Below are positions 63,465 to 64,000 of a stretch of DNA of 64,000 nucleotides, piece after piece. Location: assembly GCA_023229465.1 (NCBI GenBank), contig JALNZE010000009.1, forward strand, positions 1 to 64,000, read 5' to 3'. The stretch comes from Chitinophagaceae bacterium. GTDB lineage: Bacteria; Bacteroidota; Bacteroidia; Chitinophagales; Chitinophagaceae. The first letter of the stretch is position 1, and each line of letters opens with the position of its first letter. The notes under the pieces are model-generated. The model was not told where the DNA came from and did no database searches. It saw only the letters and a program-made list of their open reading frames with translations. A program made the translations under genes and the position numbers.

Positions 63465-64000
63465 TTATACAGGTTTAAGTACGCTTTTTACAATATCGCC
63501 CTTGTGCATTTTTTCAAAAGCTTCCTGCCATTCGGTAATGGGCCATACGCCGCCTATGATAGGCTTTACATCCAACTGACCGCTGGCCAGTAGCGCGATT
63601 ACTTTTTCCCATATGGGCCAGTTATGGCTGAAGCTGCCCTGCAGGGTTACATTTTTCTGTACCAACTGATCTAATGAAAAGCCCAGGGGCTGCGGTCCCC
63701 AGCCTACCTTAGTAATATGGCCATTGGGCCTTACCAGTTGCAAAGCAATCTTCAGGGTGATGCTTGCACCTGCCGCGTCAATTATAAAATCGGCGCCTAA
63801 GCCATCCCTGCATTTGGCCCATTCTGTGGCATCACCTGTAATGGCCTCACAACCGTATTGTTTGGCAATGTTTAAACGGTTACGGTCATTCTCCAATCCA
63901 ACAATAGCAACTTCTGCTCCACATAATTTTGCCATAGCGGCACAAAGAATACCAATCGTGCCCGGGCCAAGAACAATCACCCTGTCTCCGGGCCTGATAT
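63465..64000 (-). CDS. Zinc-type MDR alcohol dehydrogenase, partial (C-terminal half)
   Basis: The visible 178 codons run off the window at 64000. They hold the NAD-binding RPGDRVIVLGPGTIGIL, GAEVAIVGLENDRNRL, GADFIIDAAGASITLKIAL and the C-terminal GDIVKSVLKPV. The N-terminal zinc-binding domain lies outside. It is the first of three coordinated dehydrogenase/isomerase genes on this strand. Confidence 0.85.
   Translation of the reverse strand, partial: IRPGDRVIVLGPGTIGILCAAMAKLCGAEVAIVGLENDRNRLNIAKQYGCEAITGDATEWAKCRDGLGADFIIDAAGASITLKIALQLVRPNGHITKVGWGPQPLGFSLDQLVQKNVTLQGSFSHNWPIWEKVIALLASGQLDVKPIIGGVWPITEWQEAFEKMHKGDIVKSVLKPV

Noticed and set aside
1..64000. CRISPR arrays, rRNA operon, integrase or prophage genes
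   Set aside because: No regular repeat-spacer series, no rRNA segments and no integrase were recognised.

Overview
The window is 64 kb of Bacteroidota chromosome, most likely from the family Chitinophagaceae. Evidence for this: secreted proteins with type IX secretion (T9SS) sorting domains of both the A and B (gliding-motility) type, a SusC/SusD/SusE/SusF locus, lipoproteins with Bacteroidota-style signal peptides, TAnnTTTG or TAnCTTCG boxes 10-30 nt ahead of many start codons, a glutaminyl-tRNA synthetase, and a glucoamylase-like enzyme of the type first characterised in Chitinophaga. The family assignment is inference, since no rRNA is present. Most of the region is ordinary chromosome. 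The accessory or decayed parts are 1-2.6 kb and 31.9-33.4 kb.

Layout. 0-8 kb: a C-terminally truncated subtilisin-like T9SS-type protein, an HD-YitT fusion, tRNA-Val, a YciI-like protein, a BNR-repeat protein, a NamZ/DUF1343 muramidase and a YkgJ cysteine-cluster protein. 8-17 kb: topoisomerase IV (parE ... parC) with a DUF1835 protein and a cupin between the subunits, a conserved hypothetical, the S1-domain protein CvfB and a thiolase behind a perfect 14-bp palindrome. 17-20.8 kb (minus strand): a probable thiosulfate operon made of a tiny lipoprotein, YtxJ bacilliredoxin, TauE/SafE exporter, two half-size YeeE/YedE transporters and TsdA-like dihaem thiosulfate dehydrogenase. 20.9-27.7 kb: Mpl (peptidoglycan recycling), DnaQ-like exonuclease, polyprenol-phosphate glycosyltransferase, EamA transporter and S9 peptidase. 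27.7-33.8 kb: a structured RNA leader, a giant beta-helix T9SS protein, a PKD lipoprotein, an IS110 remnant and a small lipoprotein. 33.8-41.7 kb: an outer-membrane biogenesis block (amidase, MlaD, OstA-like on minus; LptD on plus; PlsC) and Ung. 41.8-44 kb: a T9SS type B protein and a small secreted protein. 44.4-54.2 kb: a starch-utilisation locus (secreted GH13 amylase, SusC, SusD, SusE, SusF) closed by a strong terminator. 54.3-64 kb: tRNA-Arg with its own terminator, histidine ammonia-lyase, GlnS, TilS, rhomboid, RlmH, a GH144-like glucanase, and a sugar isomerase/SDR/MDR-dehydrogenase cluster cut by the window edge.

How the genes work together. NamZ and Mpl both belong to cell-wall recycling. 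TsdA with the YeeE halves, TauE and YtxJ suggests import of thiosulfate, periplasmic oxidation to tetrathionate, and export or handling of sulfite and thiols. The Sus block couples a T9SS-exported amylase to surface glycan-binding lipoproteins and a TonB-dependent importer. The amidase-MlaD-OstA/LptD group builds and maintains the outer membrane.

Most worth a second look: the nested hairpin plus terminator in front of the beta-helix gene, the TsdA/YeeE operon, heptanucleotide tandem repeats (two arrays inside tilS, one overlapping the stop codon of the S9 peptidase gene), the IS110 fragment with a nested hairpin upstream, and a shared secreted domain found in two otherwise unrelated proteins.
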